Origin: Ensifer sp. USDA 6670
GTDB lineage: Bacteria > Pseudomonadota > Alphaproteobacteria > Rhizobiales > Rhizobiaceae
Length of the DNA: 64,000 nucleotides
Assembly: GCA_000421085.1 (NCBI GenBank)
Contig: ATWE01000001.1
Span: 620,001-684,000 of the forward strand
Reading direction: 5' to 3'
Shown here: piece by piece, positions 16,260 through 25,569 of the stretch
Position numbering within the stretch: the stretch's first letter is position 1
How the letters are laid out: every line of letters starts with the position of its first letter
Notes under the pieces: model-generated
The model's input: only the letters and a program-made list of their open reading frames with translations
The model's database searches: none
What the model was told of the DNA's origin: nothing
Position numbers and translations under genes: made by a program

Positions 16260-16904
16260 ATGAACGACGAGACCGCGAATACCGGCGAACCGATCGCCGA
16301 GAAGGACGAAGCGCGTCACGCCATGAAGATGGCGAAGAAGAAGACCGCCCGTGACAAGATCATGGCCACCAAGACGGACGAGAAAGGCTTGATCATCGTC
16401 CACACCGGCAAGGGCAAGGGCAAATCGACGGCCGGCTTCGGTATGATCTTTCGCCACATCGCCCACGCAATGCCCTGCGCCGTCGTTCAGTTCATCAAGG
16501 GCGCGATGCACACGGGCGAACGCGACCTGATCGAGAAGCATTTCGGCGAGATCTGCCAGTTCTACACGCTCGGCGAAGGCTTCACCTGGGAAACGCAGGA
16601 TCGCGCGCGTGACATTGCCATGGCGGCGAAGGCCTGGGAGAAGGCCAAGGAGCTCATCCGCGACGAACGCAACTCCATGGTTCTCCTCGACGAGATCAAC
16701 ATCGCGTTGCGCTACGACTATATCGACGTTGCCGAGGTCGTGCGCTTCCTCAGGGAAGAGAAGCCGCACATGACGCATGTGGTCCTGACCGGCCGAAATG
16801 CCAAGGAAGAGCTGATCGAGATTGCCGATCTGGTGACGGAGATGGAACTGGTGAAACATCCCTTCCGCTCGGGGATCAAGGGTCAGAAGGGGGTCGAATT
16901 CTGA
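16260..16904 (+). CDS. cobO: Cob(I)yrinic acid a,c-diamide adenosyltransferase
   Basis: CobO (CobA/BtuR type) transfers the 5'-deoxyadenosyl group from ATP to the reduced corrinoid. The 214-residue protein has P-loop HTGKGKGKST at about residues 44-53, QFIKGAMHTGERDL and the Walker-B-like VLLDEINIAL. The first 35 residues are charged and Lys-rich (HAMKMAKKKTARDK), as in other rhizobial CobO. It overlaps the next gene by one base (TGATG). Confidence 0.95.
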   Translation: MNDETANTGEPIAEKDEARHAMKMAKKKTARDKIMATKTDEKGLIIVHTGKGKGKSTAGFGMIFRHIAHAMPCAVVQFIKGAMHTGERDLIEKHFGEICQFYTLGEGFTWETQDRARDIAMAAKAWEKAKELIRDERNSMVLLDEINIALRYDYIDVAEVVRFLREEKPHMTHVVLTGRNAKEELIEIADLVTEMELVKHPFRSGIKGQKGVEF

Positions 16905-17329
16905 TGACGCAGAGCTGGCAGTTCTGGGCGCTGCTCTCCGCAGCCTTCGCAGCGCTGACTGCCATCTTCGCAAAAGCCGGCGTCGCCAACGTCAATTCCG
17001 ACTTCGCGACACTGATCCGCACGGGCGTCATTCTCGCCGTTGTCGCCGGCATCGTCGCGGCGAGCGGGCAATGGCAGGGTCCGACGGAGATTTCCGGGCG
17101 GAGCTGGCTCTTCCTCGCCCTGTCCGGCCTGGCGACAGGGGCCTCGTGGCTTGCCTATTTTCGCGCGCTGAAGCTTGGCGACGCCGCTCGCGTAGCACCG
17201 GTCGACAAGCTGTCGATCGTCTTCGTCGCGCTGTTCGGCGTGCTTTTTCTGGGAGAGAAGCTGAACCTGATAAACTGGCTCGGCGTCGGCCTGATCGCGG
17301 CTGGCGCGCTGCTGCTGGCGGTCTTCTGA
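16904..17329 (+). CDS. Single-domain EamA-family membrane protein
   Basis: A 141-residue protein with four to five hydrophobic segments, equal to one EamA (DMT) repeat rather than the usual two. It starts MTQSWQFWALLSAAFAAL and contains APVDKLSIVFVALFGVLFLGE, typical of EamA. It probably works as a homodimer. Its ATG overlaps the cobO stop, so it is translationally coupled and under the B12 riboswitch. Export or import of a cobalamin precursor or nucleotide-loop component is possible from context only. Confidence 0.75.
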   Translation: MTQSWQFWALLSAAFAALTAIFAKAGVANVNSDFATLIRTGVILAVVAGIVAASGQWQGPTEISGRSWLFLALSGLATGASWLAYFRALKLGDAARVAPVDKLSIVFVALFGVLFLGEKLNLINWLGVGLIAAGALLLAVF

Positions 17330-17420
17330 TACGCGCCGCGAAGGAGTTCCGTGCGGACAGTTCTGCTTGGCGCCCGAGCGGGCATGACCCTGAAAATCGT
17401 CGCCGCTATGTCCATTCGTA

Positions 17421-17448
17421 TTGACAAGTCGTATCCTAGCGTTAGGCT
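17421..17448 (+). promoter_or_regulatory. Promoter of the amide operon
   Basis: A consensus TTGACA (17421-17426) is followed after 16 bp by TAGGCT (17443-17448). Transcription should begin near 17455 and run into the terminator at 17475. Confidence 0.5.
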
Positions 17449-17474
17449 TGGCTGAAATTATCTGTCGGCATCTG

Positions 17475-17514
17475 GGCCTCGAAGAGAAACTTTGTTTCTC
17501 TGCGGGGCCTTTTT
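17475..17514 (+). terminator. Intrinsic terminator in the amiC leader (attenuator)
   Basis: Bases 17475-17490 fold on 17494-17509. AGAGAAAC/GTTTCTCT is a perfect inner stem with a TTT loop. Next come one mismatch and an outer GGCCTCG/CGGGGCC stem with one G-U pair. TTTTT (17510-17514) follows at once. It lies between the promoter and the amiC-like gene, so most transcripts should stop here unless the terminator is overcome. The ANTAR protein encoded two genes downstream is the obvious antiterminator. Confidence 0.75.
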
Positions 17515-17529
17515 GCATTTGAGGGGCAA

Positions 17530-18696
17530 ATGACAGGCAACGTTACCTACCGGGTGGGAGTATTGTTCTCTCGGAGCGGCAGCTATGCGCAGCCGGCGGG
17601 TCAGGGCTTTGGCGGCGCGATGGCAGCGATCGAGCATGTCAATGCATCCCGGCGTTTTCCGTTCAGGCTCGAGGCCTACCATCTCGATCCCGCAGGCGAG
17701 GCGGATCGCTATGCACCCCTTTGCAGGCAGCTGATCCGCGAGCACGGTGTGCGCCATGTGGTGGGCTGCACCACCTCCTGGAGCCGCAAGGAAGTGATTC
17801 CCGTGGTCGAGAAGCTCGACGCGCTGCTCTGGTATCCATGCGTCTATGAAGGCTTCGAGGTTTCCGAAAACCTTATCTACGTCGCCGCCTGTGCCAACCA
17901 GCATCTGGTCCCGCTTCTCGACTACATCGCGCCGCGCTTCGGCAGCAGGGCGATGCTTGTGGGCTCCAACTATATCTGGGGCTGGGAGACCAACCGAATC
18001 GCACGCGACATTCTCCATCGCTCGGGCGGCGAGGTCCTGGGCGAGCGTTTCGTGTCGATGGGAGACACGGATATCGCCCATCTGATCGACGAGGTGCGCG
18101 AGAAGAAACCGGATTTCATCCTGAACAACCTGATCGGACCGTCGTCCTACGCTTTTCTGCGCGCACTTCAGGCTCTCGCTGAAGCAGATGATCGCTTCCA
18201 TCCGGATAGATGCCCGGTCATCAGCTGCAACCTGTATGAGGGCGAGATCGCCGGGCTCGGACACGCCGCAGCGGGACATTTCACGGTCAGCTGCTATTTC
18301 CGCACGATCCAGTCGCCGGAAAACGACTCCTTCCTGAAGACACTTGCGGCGCTGGATCCCGGCGCCGTAGTCGATGCCTTCTACGTGCAGGCATTCAGTG
18401 CTGTTGTGATGATCGCCGAGGCGATCGCGCGGAGCGGCAGCGACGATGCGGATCTTGTACGCGCCGCCCTGTGCGGGCGGGCAGTCGACACGCCGCTCGG
18501 GGCCATCAGCGTCGATCGATGGACGAACCATGTGGAACTGCCGGCCCATATCGGCCGGGCGGGAGCGGACGGCAGTTTCGAGATCGTCAAGCGCTCGTAT
18601 GAAGCCATCGCACCAGATCCGTTCCTGACATCCACGCCGCTTGTCCGCCCTATGGGAGGGGACGAGGTCCGGCCCGAGCTGAAGGCGGTGAAATGA
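17530..18696 (+). CDS. amiC: AmiC-like cytoplasmic amide sensor (substrate-binding fold)
   Basis: A 388-residue type I periplasmic-binding-protein fold of the AmiC/urea-receptor family, but with no signal peptide (starts MTGNVTYRVGVLFSRSGSY), so it should stay in the cytoplasm like AmiC. GCTTSWSRKEVIPVVEK and LLWYPCVYEGFE resemble the AmiC/UrtA ligand pocket. In Pseudomonas aeruginosa AmiC binds short amides and otherwise holds AmiR inactive. Here the stop overlaps the amiR-like start by 4 bp, so a complex made by coupled translation is likely. The ligand is inferred from the amidase gene downstream. Confidence 0.82.
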   Translation: MTGNVTYRVGVLFSRSGSYAQPAGQGFGGAMAAIEHVNASRRFPFRLEAYHLDPAGEADRYAPLCRQLIREHGVRHVVGCTTSWSRKEVIPVVEKLDALLWYPCVYEGFEVSENLIYVAACANQHLVPLLDYIAPRFGSRAMLVGSNYIWGWETNRIARDILHRSGGEVLGERFVSMGDTDIAHLIDEVREKKPDFILNNLIGPSSYAFLRALQALAEADDRFHPDRCPVISCNLYEGEIAGLGHAAAGHFTVSCYFRTIQSPENDSFLKTLAALDPGAVVDAFYVQAFSAVVMIAEAIARSGSDDADLVRAALCGRAVDTPLGAISVDRWTNHVELPAHIGRAGADGSFEIVKRSYEAIAPDPFLTSTPLVRPMGGDEVRPELKAVK

Positions 18697-19307
18697 GATC
18701 GGTTCATAACACCCCGAACTTCGATGGCTGGCGGGCGCTCATCCTGCACCGGCCGCATCAGAACGTCGACGCTCTCTTTGCCCAATGCGCCCGCATAGGC
18801 ATTGCGCCGGAACAGGCCTGGCCGGATTTTCCCAGGGATCGATCTGCAGAGGCGTTCAACGTCCTCCTGATCGACGCAGATATGGGCCATGACGAGCAAT
18901 TTCCCTGGCGTCAGGGGGAAGCACCCTTGCCGATGATCGCACTGATCGGCTCCGAGGCACCCGGCCGCATCGCCTGGACTATCGCGCAAGGGGCCGACGC
19001 GCAGCTCCTGAAGCCCATCGGCAGCGCCGGGCTGTACAGTGCTCTGATGGTCGCAAGTCACGGTTTTATCCGCCGCCGTGCGCTCGATCGTGACGTCGCC
19101 GCATTGAAGGATCGCCTCGCGCGACGCCAGGAACTTGCGGAGGCAACGGCACTGCTGATGCTCCGGAAGAACTGCGGGGCCAGCGAAGCCTACCAGCACC
19201 TGCGTCTGACCGCGATGTCGCGCAGCTGCAGCATCGAGGACGTCGCTGCGGCCATCGTCCAGGAATTCGAGAACCACGGATTGAAGAATGCCGACCATGT
19301 TCGCTGA
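18693..19307 (+). CDS. amiR: AmiR-like ANTAR-domain antiterminator
   Basis: A 204-residue protein. The N-terminal part is a pseudo-receiver fold (ALILHRPHQNVDALF, NVLLIDADMG, ADAQLLKPIGSAGLYSAL) without a normal phospho-acceptor pattern. A helical stretch (RDVAALKDRLARRQELAEATALLML) leads into a C-terminal ANTAR domain (GASEAYQHLRLTAMSRSCSIEDVAAAIV). ANTAR proteins bind paired RNA hairpins in leaders and prevent termination. The terminator 5' of amiC is the likely target, so the operon would autoregulate. The gene overlaps both neighbours. Confidence 0.85.
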   Translation: MRSVHNTPNFDGWRALILHRPHQNVDALFAQCARIGIAPEQAWPDFPRDRSAEAFNVLLIDADMGHDEQFPWRQGEAPLPMIALIGSEAPGRIAWTIAQGADAQLLKPIGSAGLYSALMVASHGFIRRRALDRDVAALKDRLARRQELAEATALLMLRKNCGASEAYQHLRLTAMSRSCSIEDVAAAIVQEFENHGLKNADHVR

Positions 19308-20184
19308 AACGGCGCGGAGCAAAGAGGGTAGGACAGCCGGCGTGTGGACGCGCCTCCTGCGCAGGCCGCTTGCGCTCATCGGACTTGCGGTCATCATCGT
19401 GGTGGTGGGCGCAGCAGCGCTTGCGCCTTGGATCGTGCCCTATGACCCGCACGAGCAGTTCTTCGAGGGGCTGACCATCGAAGGCGCGCCGCTGCCGCCC
19501 AACAGCCAGTTCTGGCTGGGTACCGACCTTGTCGGACGCGACCTCCTGAGCCGCCTGATCTACGGCGCGCGCACCTCGCTCGTCATCGGCGTGGTCGCCA
19601 ATGGCATTGCCGTCGTCATCGGCTCGCTCGTCGGCATTGCAGCCGGCTATTTCCGGGGCTGGGTAGACACCGTGCTGATGCGCTTCACCGATCTGATGAT
19701 GGCCTTTCCGGCGCTTCTCCTTGCCATCGTTCTGGCCGCGATCTTCACACCCAGCCTGTGGATCGTGGCAATGGTCATCGCCATGGTGAACTGGGTGCAG
19801 ATCGCCCGCGTCGTCTATACCGAAACCCGCTCTATCGCCGAGCGCGATTTCGTGACTGCCGAGCGCGCCATGGGCGCCGGCGCCGGCCGCATTCTCTTCC
19901 GTCACATCCTGCCGCATCTTCTGTCCACGATCATCGTCTGGGCGACGCTCGGCATTGCGACGACTGTGCTGCTGGAGGCGACGCTTTCATTCCTCGGTAT
20001 CGGCGTGCAGCCGCCCATCCCTTCGTGGGGCAACATCATCTTCGAAAACCAGACCTATTTCACCTCGGCACCCTGGCTGGTGTTCATACCGGGCGCGGCG
20101 ATCCTGGCGCTCGCGCTCGCATTCAACCTGGTCGGTGATGCGCTGCGGGATGTTCTCGATCCGACGCAGCAGGGGAGGCATTGA
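19288..20184 (+). CDS. Oligopeptide-type ABC transporter permease (DppC-like)
   Basis: A 298-residue inner-membrane protein. It has an N-terminal segment typical of DppC/OppC (RPLALIGLAVIIVVVGAAALAPWIVPYDP), then LGTDLVGRDLLSRLIYGAR, and five further membrane helices. The EAA loop that docks the ATPase is ERAMGAGAGRILFRHILPHL. ATG 19288 overlaps amiR by 20 nt; ATG 19297 is an alternative. It pairs with the DppB-like protein next to it. The substrate is probably an amide or N-formyl compound, judged by the neighbouring formamidase/acetamidase, not by this sequence. Confidence 0.88.
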   Translation: MPTMFAETARSKEGRTAGVWTRLLRRPLALIGLAVIIVVVGAAALAPWIVPYDPHEQFFEGLTIEGAPLPPNSQFWLGTDLVGRDLLSRLIYGARTSLVIGVVANGIAVVIGSLVGIAAGYFRGWVDTVLMRFTDLMMAFPALLLAIVLAAIFTPSLWIVAMVIAMVNWVQIARVVYTETRSIAERDFVTAERAMGAGAGRILFRHILPHLLSTIIVWATLGIATTVLLEATLSFLGIGVQPPIPSWGNIIFENQTYFTSAPWLVFIPGAAILALALAFNLVGDALRDVLDPTQQGRH

Positions 20185-21104
20185 TGGCAGCCTATATCGC
20201 GCGGCGACTGCTTCAGACGGTCGTCATCCTGCTTGGTATCAGCTTCGTCACCTTCGTTCTGCTTTATCTGATACCGGCCGATCCGGCCAGACAGATCGCC
20301 GGCCGCAGCGCAACGGCTCAGACCGTGGAGAACATTCGCCACCAGCTCGGGCTCAACCTGCCCTTCTATGAGCAGTATCTGCGTTATGTCGCCGGCCTGG
20401 TGCAGGGCGACTTCGGCCGCTCCTATCTGCAGAAGACGGAAGTCGCGACTTTGATCGCATCCCGCCTTCCGGCAAGTCTCTTGCTGATGGCCGGAGCCAT
20501 CACTTGTGAACTGATCTTCGGGCTCACCATGGGCGTCGTCGCGGCGCTTCGGCGCGGCTCGCGCACCGACGATACGCTGATGATCGCGTCTTTCGTCGGG
20601 GTGTCGGCGCCGCAATTCGTGATCGGCATCCTGCTGCTTTACGTCTTCGCCGTAAAGCTCGGCTGGTTTCCGATTGGCGGCTACGGCACCTTCGCTCATC
20701 TGGTCTTGCCCTCGGTTACGCTCGGCTTCCTGGGGGCCGGCTGGTATTCGCGCATGATGCGTTCCTCGCTGATCGAAGTGATGCGCCAGGATTTCATCCG
20801 CACGGCGCGCGCAACCGGTGCCGGTCGCGCCAAGGTCTTGTTCCGGCACGCAATGCCCAACGCGATACTGCCCGTTATCGCGATGATCGGCATCGACATC
20901 GGTCTGTTCATGTCCGGCATCGTGGTGGTGGAAAGCGTCTTCGGCTGGCCCGGCATCGGCCAGCTGGCCTGGCAGGCGATCCAGCGGGTGGACATCCCGA
21001 TCATCATGGGCGTCACGCTCGTCTCTGCGTTCGCCATCGTGCTCGGCAACCTGCTCGCCGACCTCATCACACCGCTTATCGACCCGCGCATCAAGCTGCG
21101 CTGA
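20184..21104 (+). CDS. Oligopeptide-type ABC transporter permease (DppB-like)
   Basis: A 306-residue inner-membrane protein with the DppB N-terminus (YIARRLLQTVVILLGISFVTF), the periplasmic DPARQIAG segment and the EAA loop RTARATGAGRAKVLFRHAMPN. ATG 20184 overlaps the upstream stop by one base and follows AGGGGAGG, so it is preferred over TTG 20181. Gene order is C-B-A rather than the usual A-B-C. Confidence 0.9.
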   Translation: MAAYIARRLLQTVVILLGISFVTFVLLYLIPADPARQIAGRSATAQTVENIRHQLGLNLPFYEQYLRYVAGLVQGDFGRSYLQKTEVATLIASRLPASLLLMAGAITCELIFGLTMGVVAALRRGSRTDDTLMIASFVGVSAPQFVIGILLLYVFAVKLGWFPIGGYGTFAHLVLPSVTLGFLGAGWYSRMMRSSLIEVMRQDFIRTARATGAGRAKVLFRHAMPNAILPVIAMIGIDIGLFMSGIVVVESVFGWPGIGQLAWQAIQRVDIPIIMGVTLVSAFAIVLGNLLADLITPLIDPRIKLR

Positions 21105-21145
21105 CGCGGGAAGAACAAACTGCAGCATCAAGAAAGGAACTTCAG

Positions 21146-22762
21146 ATGAGGAACTTGCTACTGGCCGGCGTCTGCGCCGCCGCACTCATGGGAAATCCCG
21201 CGGTTGCCGACGACATCAAGCAGGGTGGCGAAATGACCGTCACCTATAAGGACGACGTTTCGACCCTCGATCCGGCGATCGGCTACGACTGGCAGAACTG
21301 GTCGATGATCAAGTCGCTGTTCGACGGCCTGATGGATTATGTCCCTGGGACGACCGAGCTGCGTCCCGACCTTGCCGAATCCTACGAAATCTCCGACGAC
21401 GGCAAAGTCTTCACGTTCAAGCTGCGTCAGGGCGTCAAGTTTCACAATGGCCGCGAGCTGACTGCCGAAGACGTGAAATATTCGATCGAGCGCGTGGTGA
21501 ACCCTGCGACACAAAGCCCGGGTGCCGGATTCTTTTCAACGATCAAAGGCGCCGAAGAGGCTTCGGCCGGCAAGGGTGGCGAGCTGTCCGGCATCACGGT
21601 GCAGGATCCGCACACGATCAGGTTCGAGCTGACCCGTCCCGACGCAACTTTCCTTCACGTCATGGCGCTCAACTTTGCCCATGTCGTGCCGAAGGAGGAG
21701 GTCGAGAAACACGGCGCCGATTTCGGCAAGAATCCTGTCGGTTCCGGCGCCTTCAAGCTTGCCGAATGGACGCTTGGGCAGCGTCTGGTGTTCGAACGTT
21801 TCGCCGACTACTGGAACGAAGGGCTTCCGAAGCTGGACCGCATCACCTTCGAGGTTGGCCAGGAGCCGGTCGTTGCGCTTCTTCGCCTGCAGAACGGTGA
21901 AATCGACGTGCCTGGAGACGGCATTCCGCCGGCGAAGTTCGTCGAGGTGACGAACGACGCCAACTTCAAGGATCTGATCATCCGGGGCGGGCAGCTGCAC
22001 ACCGGCTACGTGACGATGAACGTCAAGATGGCTCCCTTCGACAAGGTCGAGGTGCGCAAGGCTGTGAACATGGCCATCAACAAGGATCGTATCCTGCGTA
22101 TCATCAACGGTCGCGCGGTTGCGGCCAACCAGCCGCTGCCGCCCTCGATGCCGGGCTATGCAAAAGACTATAAAGGCTACGCCTACGATCCCGAAGGTGC
22201 CAAGAAGCTGCTCGAGCAGGCTGGCCTTGCCGACGGGTTCTCGACCGAACTCTATGTCATGAACACCGATCCCCAGCCTCGCATCGCCCAGGCGATCCAG
22301 CAGGACCTGAAGGCGATCGGCATCACGGCATCGATCAAGTCGCTCGCACAGGCCAATGTCATCGCGGCCGGCGGCGAGGAAAACCAGGCGCCGATGATCT
22401 GGTCGGGCGGTATGGCGTGGATTGCCGATTTTCCCGATCCCTCGAACTTCTATGGCCCCATTCTGGGTTGCGGCGGTGCCGTGCCGGGAGGCTGGAACTG
22501 GTCCTGGTACTGCAATGAAGAGCTCGACAAGAAGGCAGCCGAAGCTGACGCCATCGTCGACCCGGCAAAGGCAGCGGAGCGCGAGGCCTTGTGGCGCGAC
22601 ATCTACCTGAAGATCATGGAGGACGCTCCCTGGGCGCCGATCTTCAACGAGGAGCGCTTCACCATCCGCTCGGAGCGCATCGGCGGCGACGACAAGCTGT
22701 TCGTCGATCCGGTCCACATCCCCGTCCACTACGATCAGGTATATGCGAAAGATGTGCAGTAA
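21146..22762 (+). CDS. Oligopeptide-type ABC transporter substrate-binding protein
   Basis: A 538-residue SBP_bac_5 family periplasmic protein. It has a signal peptide (MRNLLLAGVCAAALMGNPAVA), then DDIKQGGEMTVTYKDDVSTLDPA and the classic GVKFHNGRELTAEDVKYSIER. It is the receptor for the DppBC-like permease and fused ATPase. The order permease-permease-receptor-amidase is unusual. The stop overlaps the amidase start by 20 nt. GAAAGGA precedes ATG 21146. Confidence 0.92.
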   Translation: MRNLLLAGVCAAALMGNPAVADDIKQGGEMTVTYKDDVSTLDPAIGYDWQNWSMIKSLFDGLMDYVPGTTELRPDLAESYEISDDGKVFTFKLRQGVKFHNGRELTAEDVKYSIERVVNPATQSPGAGFFSTIKGAEEASAGKGGELSGITVQDPHTIRFELTRPDATFLHVMALNFAHVVPKEEVEKHGADFGKNPVGSGAFKLAEWTLGQRLVFERFADYWNEGLPKLDRITFEVGQEPVVALLRLQNGEIDVPGDGIPPAKFVEVTNDANFKDLIIRGGQLHTGYVTMNVKMAPFDKVEVRKAVNMAINKDRILRIINGRAVAANQPLPPSMPGYAKDYKGYAYDPEGAKKLLEQAGLADGFSTELYVMNTDPQPRIAQAIQQDLKAIGITASIKSLAQANVIAAGGEENQAPMIWSGGMAWIADFPDPSNFYGPILGCGGAVPGGWNWSWYCNEELDKKAAEADAIVDPAKAAEREALWRDIYLKIMEDAPWAPIFNEERFTIRSERIGGDDKLFVDPVHIPVHYDQVYAKDVQ

Positions 22763-23696
22763 CTGCGACTACACCATCCACGGACGCCATCACCATTATG
22801 GCTGGGATCATTCGATCCCGCCGGCGGAAACCGTGGCGCCCGGATCGCGGCTCGAGTTCAATTGCCTGGACTCCGGCTCCGGTCATTTCACCGCTCACAG
22901 CACGGTTGCCGATGTCTTGACGGTCGATTTCACGAAGGTCAATCCGGTCACCGGTCCCATCTATGTCGATGGTGCCAGGCCGGGTGACGCCTTGAAGGTG
23001 ACCATCGAGCATTTCAAGCCGAGCGGCTTTGGCTGGACGGCCAATATTCCGGGCTTCGGGCTTCTCGCCGACCAGTTCGCGGAACCGGCGCTGACGCTCT
23101 GGAAATATGATCCGGATCAGCTCGCTCCTGCAGCCTTTGGCGCGTTCGGCCGGGTTCCGCTGAAGCCCTTCGCCGGCACGATCGGACTCGCGCCGGCAGA
23201 GCCGGGGCTGCATTCCGTGGTTCCGCCGCGGCGGGTGGGAGGCAATCTCGACATTCGCGACCTAGCGGCGGGAACGACCCTTTACCTGCCCGTCGAGGTC
23301 GAGGGCGCCTTGTTCTCCATCGGCGACACGCATGCGGCGCAGGGGGATGGCGAAGTCTGCGGCACGGCCATCGAAAGCGCGATGGATGTGGTCGTGAAGC
23401 TGGAACTGGTGAAGGACGCCAATCTCAAGATGCCGCGCTTTACCACGCCGGGCCCTGTCACACGGCATCTCGATGCCGAGGGCTATGAGGTCACGACCGG
23501 CATTGGAAGCGATCTGATGGAAGGCGCCCGGGCGGCCGTATCCGGCATGATCGACCTTCTCTGTGCGACACGCGGAATGAAGCCGGAAGACGCCTACATG
23601 CTCTGCTCCGTCTGCGGCGACCTTCGCATAAGCGAGATCGTGGACCAGCCGAACTGGGTCGTGTCATTCTATTTTCCGCGCATCGTCTTTGCGTGA
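22743..23696 (+). CDS. Acetamidase/formamidase family protein
   Basis: A 317-residue FmdA/AmdA-family enzyme (PF03069 type), which releases ammonia from formamide, acetamide or related short amides. Visible blocks are [13 protein letters not shown] near the N-terminus, [17 protein letters not shown], the metal-site-like [18 protein letters not shown], and the C-terminal [20 protein letters not shown] 22743 lies within the end of the binding-protein gene; ATG 22752 is also possible. It has no signal peptide and is cytoplasmic. It gives the operon its likely purpose: nitrogen or carbon from imported amides. Confidence 0.9.
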   Translation: MRKMCSNCDYTIHGRHHHYGWDHSIPPAETVAPGSRLEFNCLDSGSGHFTAHSTVADVLTVDFTKVNPVTGPIYVDGARPGDALKVTIEHFKPSGFGWTANIPGFGLLADQFAEPALTLWKYDPDQLAPAAFGAFGRVPLKPFAGTIGLAPAEPGLHSVVPPRRVGGNLDIRDLAAGTTLYLPVEVEGALFSIGDTHAAQGDGEVCGTAIESAMDVVVKLELVKDANLKMPRFTTPGPVTRHLDAEGYEVTTGIGSDLMEGARAAVSGMIDLLCATRGMKPEDAYMLCSVCGDLRISEIVDQPNWVVSFYFPRIVFA

Positions 23697-23764
23697 CGAC
23701 CGGTCCTGTTCCGCCTCGGCGGGGCAGGGCGTCCTTCCGATGACATTGCCAAGGCCTCTGCCCG

Positions 23765-25546
23765 ATGACTTCCTCTCTGCTTTCCGTGAAGGAACTGACC
23801 GTCCAGGTGGCTACGCCGACGGGGCCGAAGGTCGTGGTGGAGCGTCTGTCCTTCGATCTTCTCCCCGGCAGGACCCTTTGTCTTGCAGGCGAGAGCGGAT
23901 CGGGTAAGTCGATGACCGCGCTTTCGCTCATGCAGCTGCTGCCGAAGCCGATGGCACGTATTGCGGGCGGATCGGCCACTCTCGACGGAGAGAACATATT
24001 GGCGCTTCCGGAAGCGCGCATGCGGCGGATTCGCGGGCGCAAGATGGGGATGATCTTCCAGGAGCCGATGACCTCGCTCAACCCGGTGATGACGGTCGGC
24101 AATCAACTGATCGGCGCGATCACCGCTCATGGAAACACCAGTGGCCGGCGCGCCGCGCGGGCGCGTGCCGTCGAACTCCTGGACCAGGTTCAGATTCCAG
24201 AGCCGGAGCGGCGGCTCGGCCAATATCCGCACGAGCTTTCCGGCGGCTTGCGCCAGCGTATCGTCATCGCGATGGCGCTCGCGCAGAACCCGCGAATCCT
24301 GATCGCCGACGAGCCCACGACGGCGCTCGACGTAACGGTTCAGGCGCAGATCCTGGCCCTTATCCGCAAGCTGCAGGCCGATCATGGGATTTCGGTGATC
24401 ATGATCACCCATGACATGGGCGTGGTCGCGGAAATGGCCGACGAGGTGCTGGTGATGAAGAATGGCCGTACTGTCGAGCACGCAATCAGCAGGGAACTTT
24501 TTGCACATCCGCAGGATGCGTACACGAAGGAGCTCCTTTCCGCCGTGCCGCGCCTCGGCGAAATGGCGGGAACGGAGGCACCGAAACGCGCAGTTGGGAA
24601 GGCGGTCGAGACAAGGTCGGCGCCGGGCGCCGAACAGCCGATGCTCCAGGTCGAGAACCTCACGGTTCGTTTCGATATCAAGGGCGGCATCCTTCAGCGC
24701 CCGGTCAAGCGGCTTCACGCGGTGGAGGGCATCTCTTTCTCCGTGCGCAGGGGGGAGACGCTGTCTCTCGTCGGAGAGTCCGGTTGCGGTAAATCTACGA
24801 CCGGCAAGGCGCTCTTGAATCTTGTCCCGTGGGCGGGAGAGATACGCGTCGACGGGCGTTCCACGCGCGGCTTGCGGGGGAGCACGATGCGGCCCATCCT
24901 GCGTGACGTCCAGATGGTCTTCCAGGACCCTTACGCATCGCTGGATCCGCGCATGCGGGTCGGCGATCTGGTGGCCGAGCCACTGTTGATCCACGGCCTT
25001 GCAAGCGGAGGCGAGCTGCGTGACCGGGTGGAGTATCTCTTCAAGCGGGTCGGATTGTCGCCCGAGCAGATGAAGCGTTACCCGCATGAATTTTCGGGCG
25101 GACAGCGGCAGCGCATCTGCATAGCGCGCGCCCTGTCCCTCTCACCGAAGCTCATCGTCGCAGATGAGTCCGTTGCGGCACTCGACGTGTCGATCCAGGC
25201 TCAGGTGCTCGATCTCCTGCAGGACATCCAGGACGAGACGGGCGTCTCCTACCTGTTTATTTCTCACGACATGGCAGTCGTCGAGCAGATCAGCCACCGG
25301 GTAGCGGTCATGTATATGGGCCGCTTCGTCGAAATGGGCACGCGGCGGCAGATCTTCGAGAATCCGCAGCATCCCTATACGAAGAAACTGATGGCTGCCG
25401 TTCCCGTGGCAGATCCGGGTCGATCACGCCGGGATTTCGTGCCGAAAGCAGAAGACCTGCCGAGTCCCGTGCGCGCCCTGGACTATGCGCCATCCTTCTC
25501 CCCGCCATCGGATCTGGGCGGCGGACATCTCGTCTGGGACGGCTGA
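23765..25546 (+). CDS. Fused double ABC ATPase (DppD-DppF type)
   Basis: A 593-residue protein with two complete nucleotide-binding domains. The first has [23 protein letters not shown] and [12 protein letters not shown]. The second has [23 protein letters not shown] and [12 protein letters not shown]. In the second Walker B region the usual EPT is ESV, although the catalytic Glu is kept. It is a natural fusion of DppD and DppF that energises the permease pair upstream. A 68-bp gap separates it from the amidase gene. It ends 23 bp from the convergent TSUP gene with no clear terminator between them. Confidence 0.93.
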   Translation: MTSSLLSVKELTVQVATPTGPKVVVERLSFDLLPGRTLCLAGESGSGKSMTALSLMQLLPKPMARIAGGSATLDGENILALPEARMRRIRGRKMGMIFQEPMTSLNPVMTVGNQLIGAITAHGNTSGRRAARARAVELLDQVQIPEPERRLGQYPHELSGGLRQRIVIAMALAQNPRILIADEPTTALDVTVQAQILALIRKLQADHGISVIMITHDMGVVAEMADEVLVMKNGRTVEHAISRELFAHPQDAYTKELLSAVPRLGEMAGTEAPKRAVGKAVETRSAPGAEQPMLQVENLTVRFDIKGGILQRPVKRLHAVEGISFSVRRGETLSLVGESGCGKSTTGKALLNLVPWAGEIRVDGRSTRGLRGSTMRPILRDVQMVFQDPYASLDPRMRVGDLVAEPLLIHGLASGGELRDRVEYLFKRVGLSPEQMKRYPHEFSGGQRQRICIARALSLSPKLIVADESVAALDVSIQAQVLDLLQDIQDETGVSYLFISHDMAVVEQISHRVAVMYMGRFVEMGTRRQIFENPQHPYTKKLMAAVPVADPGRSRRDFVPKAEDLPSPVRALDYAPSFSPPSDLGGGHLVWDG

Positions 25547-25569
25547 ACTGTCGTCGGTTTGCGACTGGC

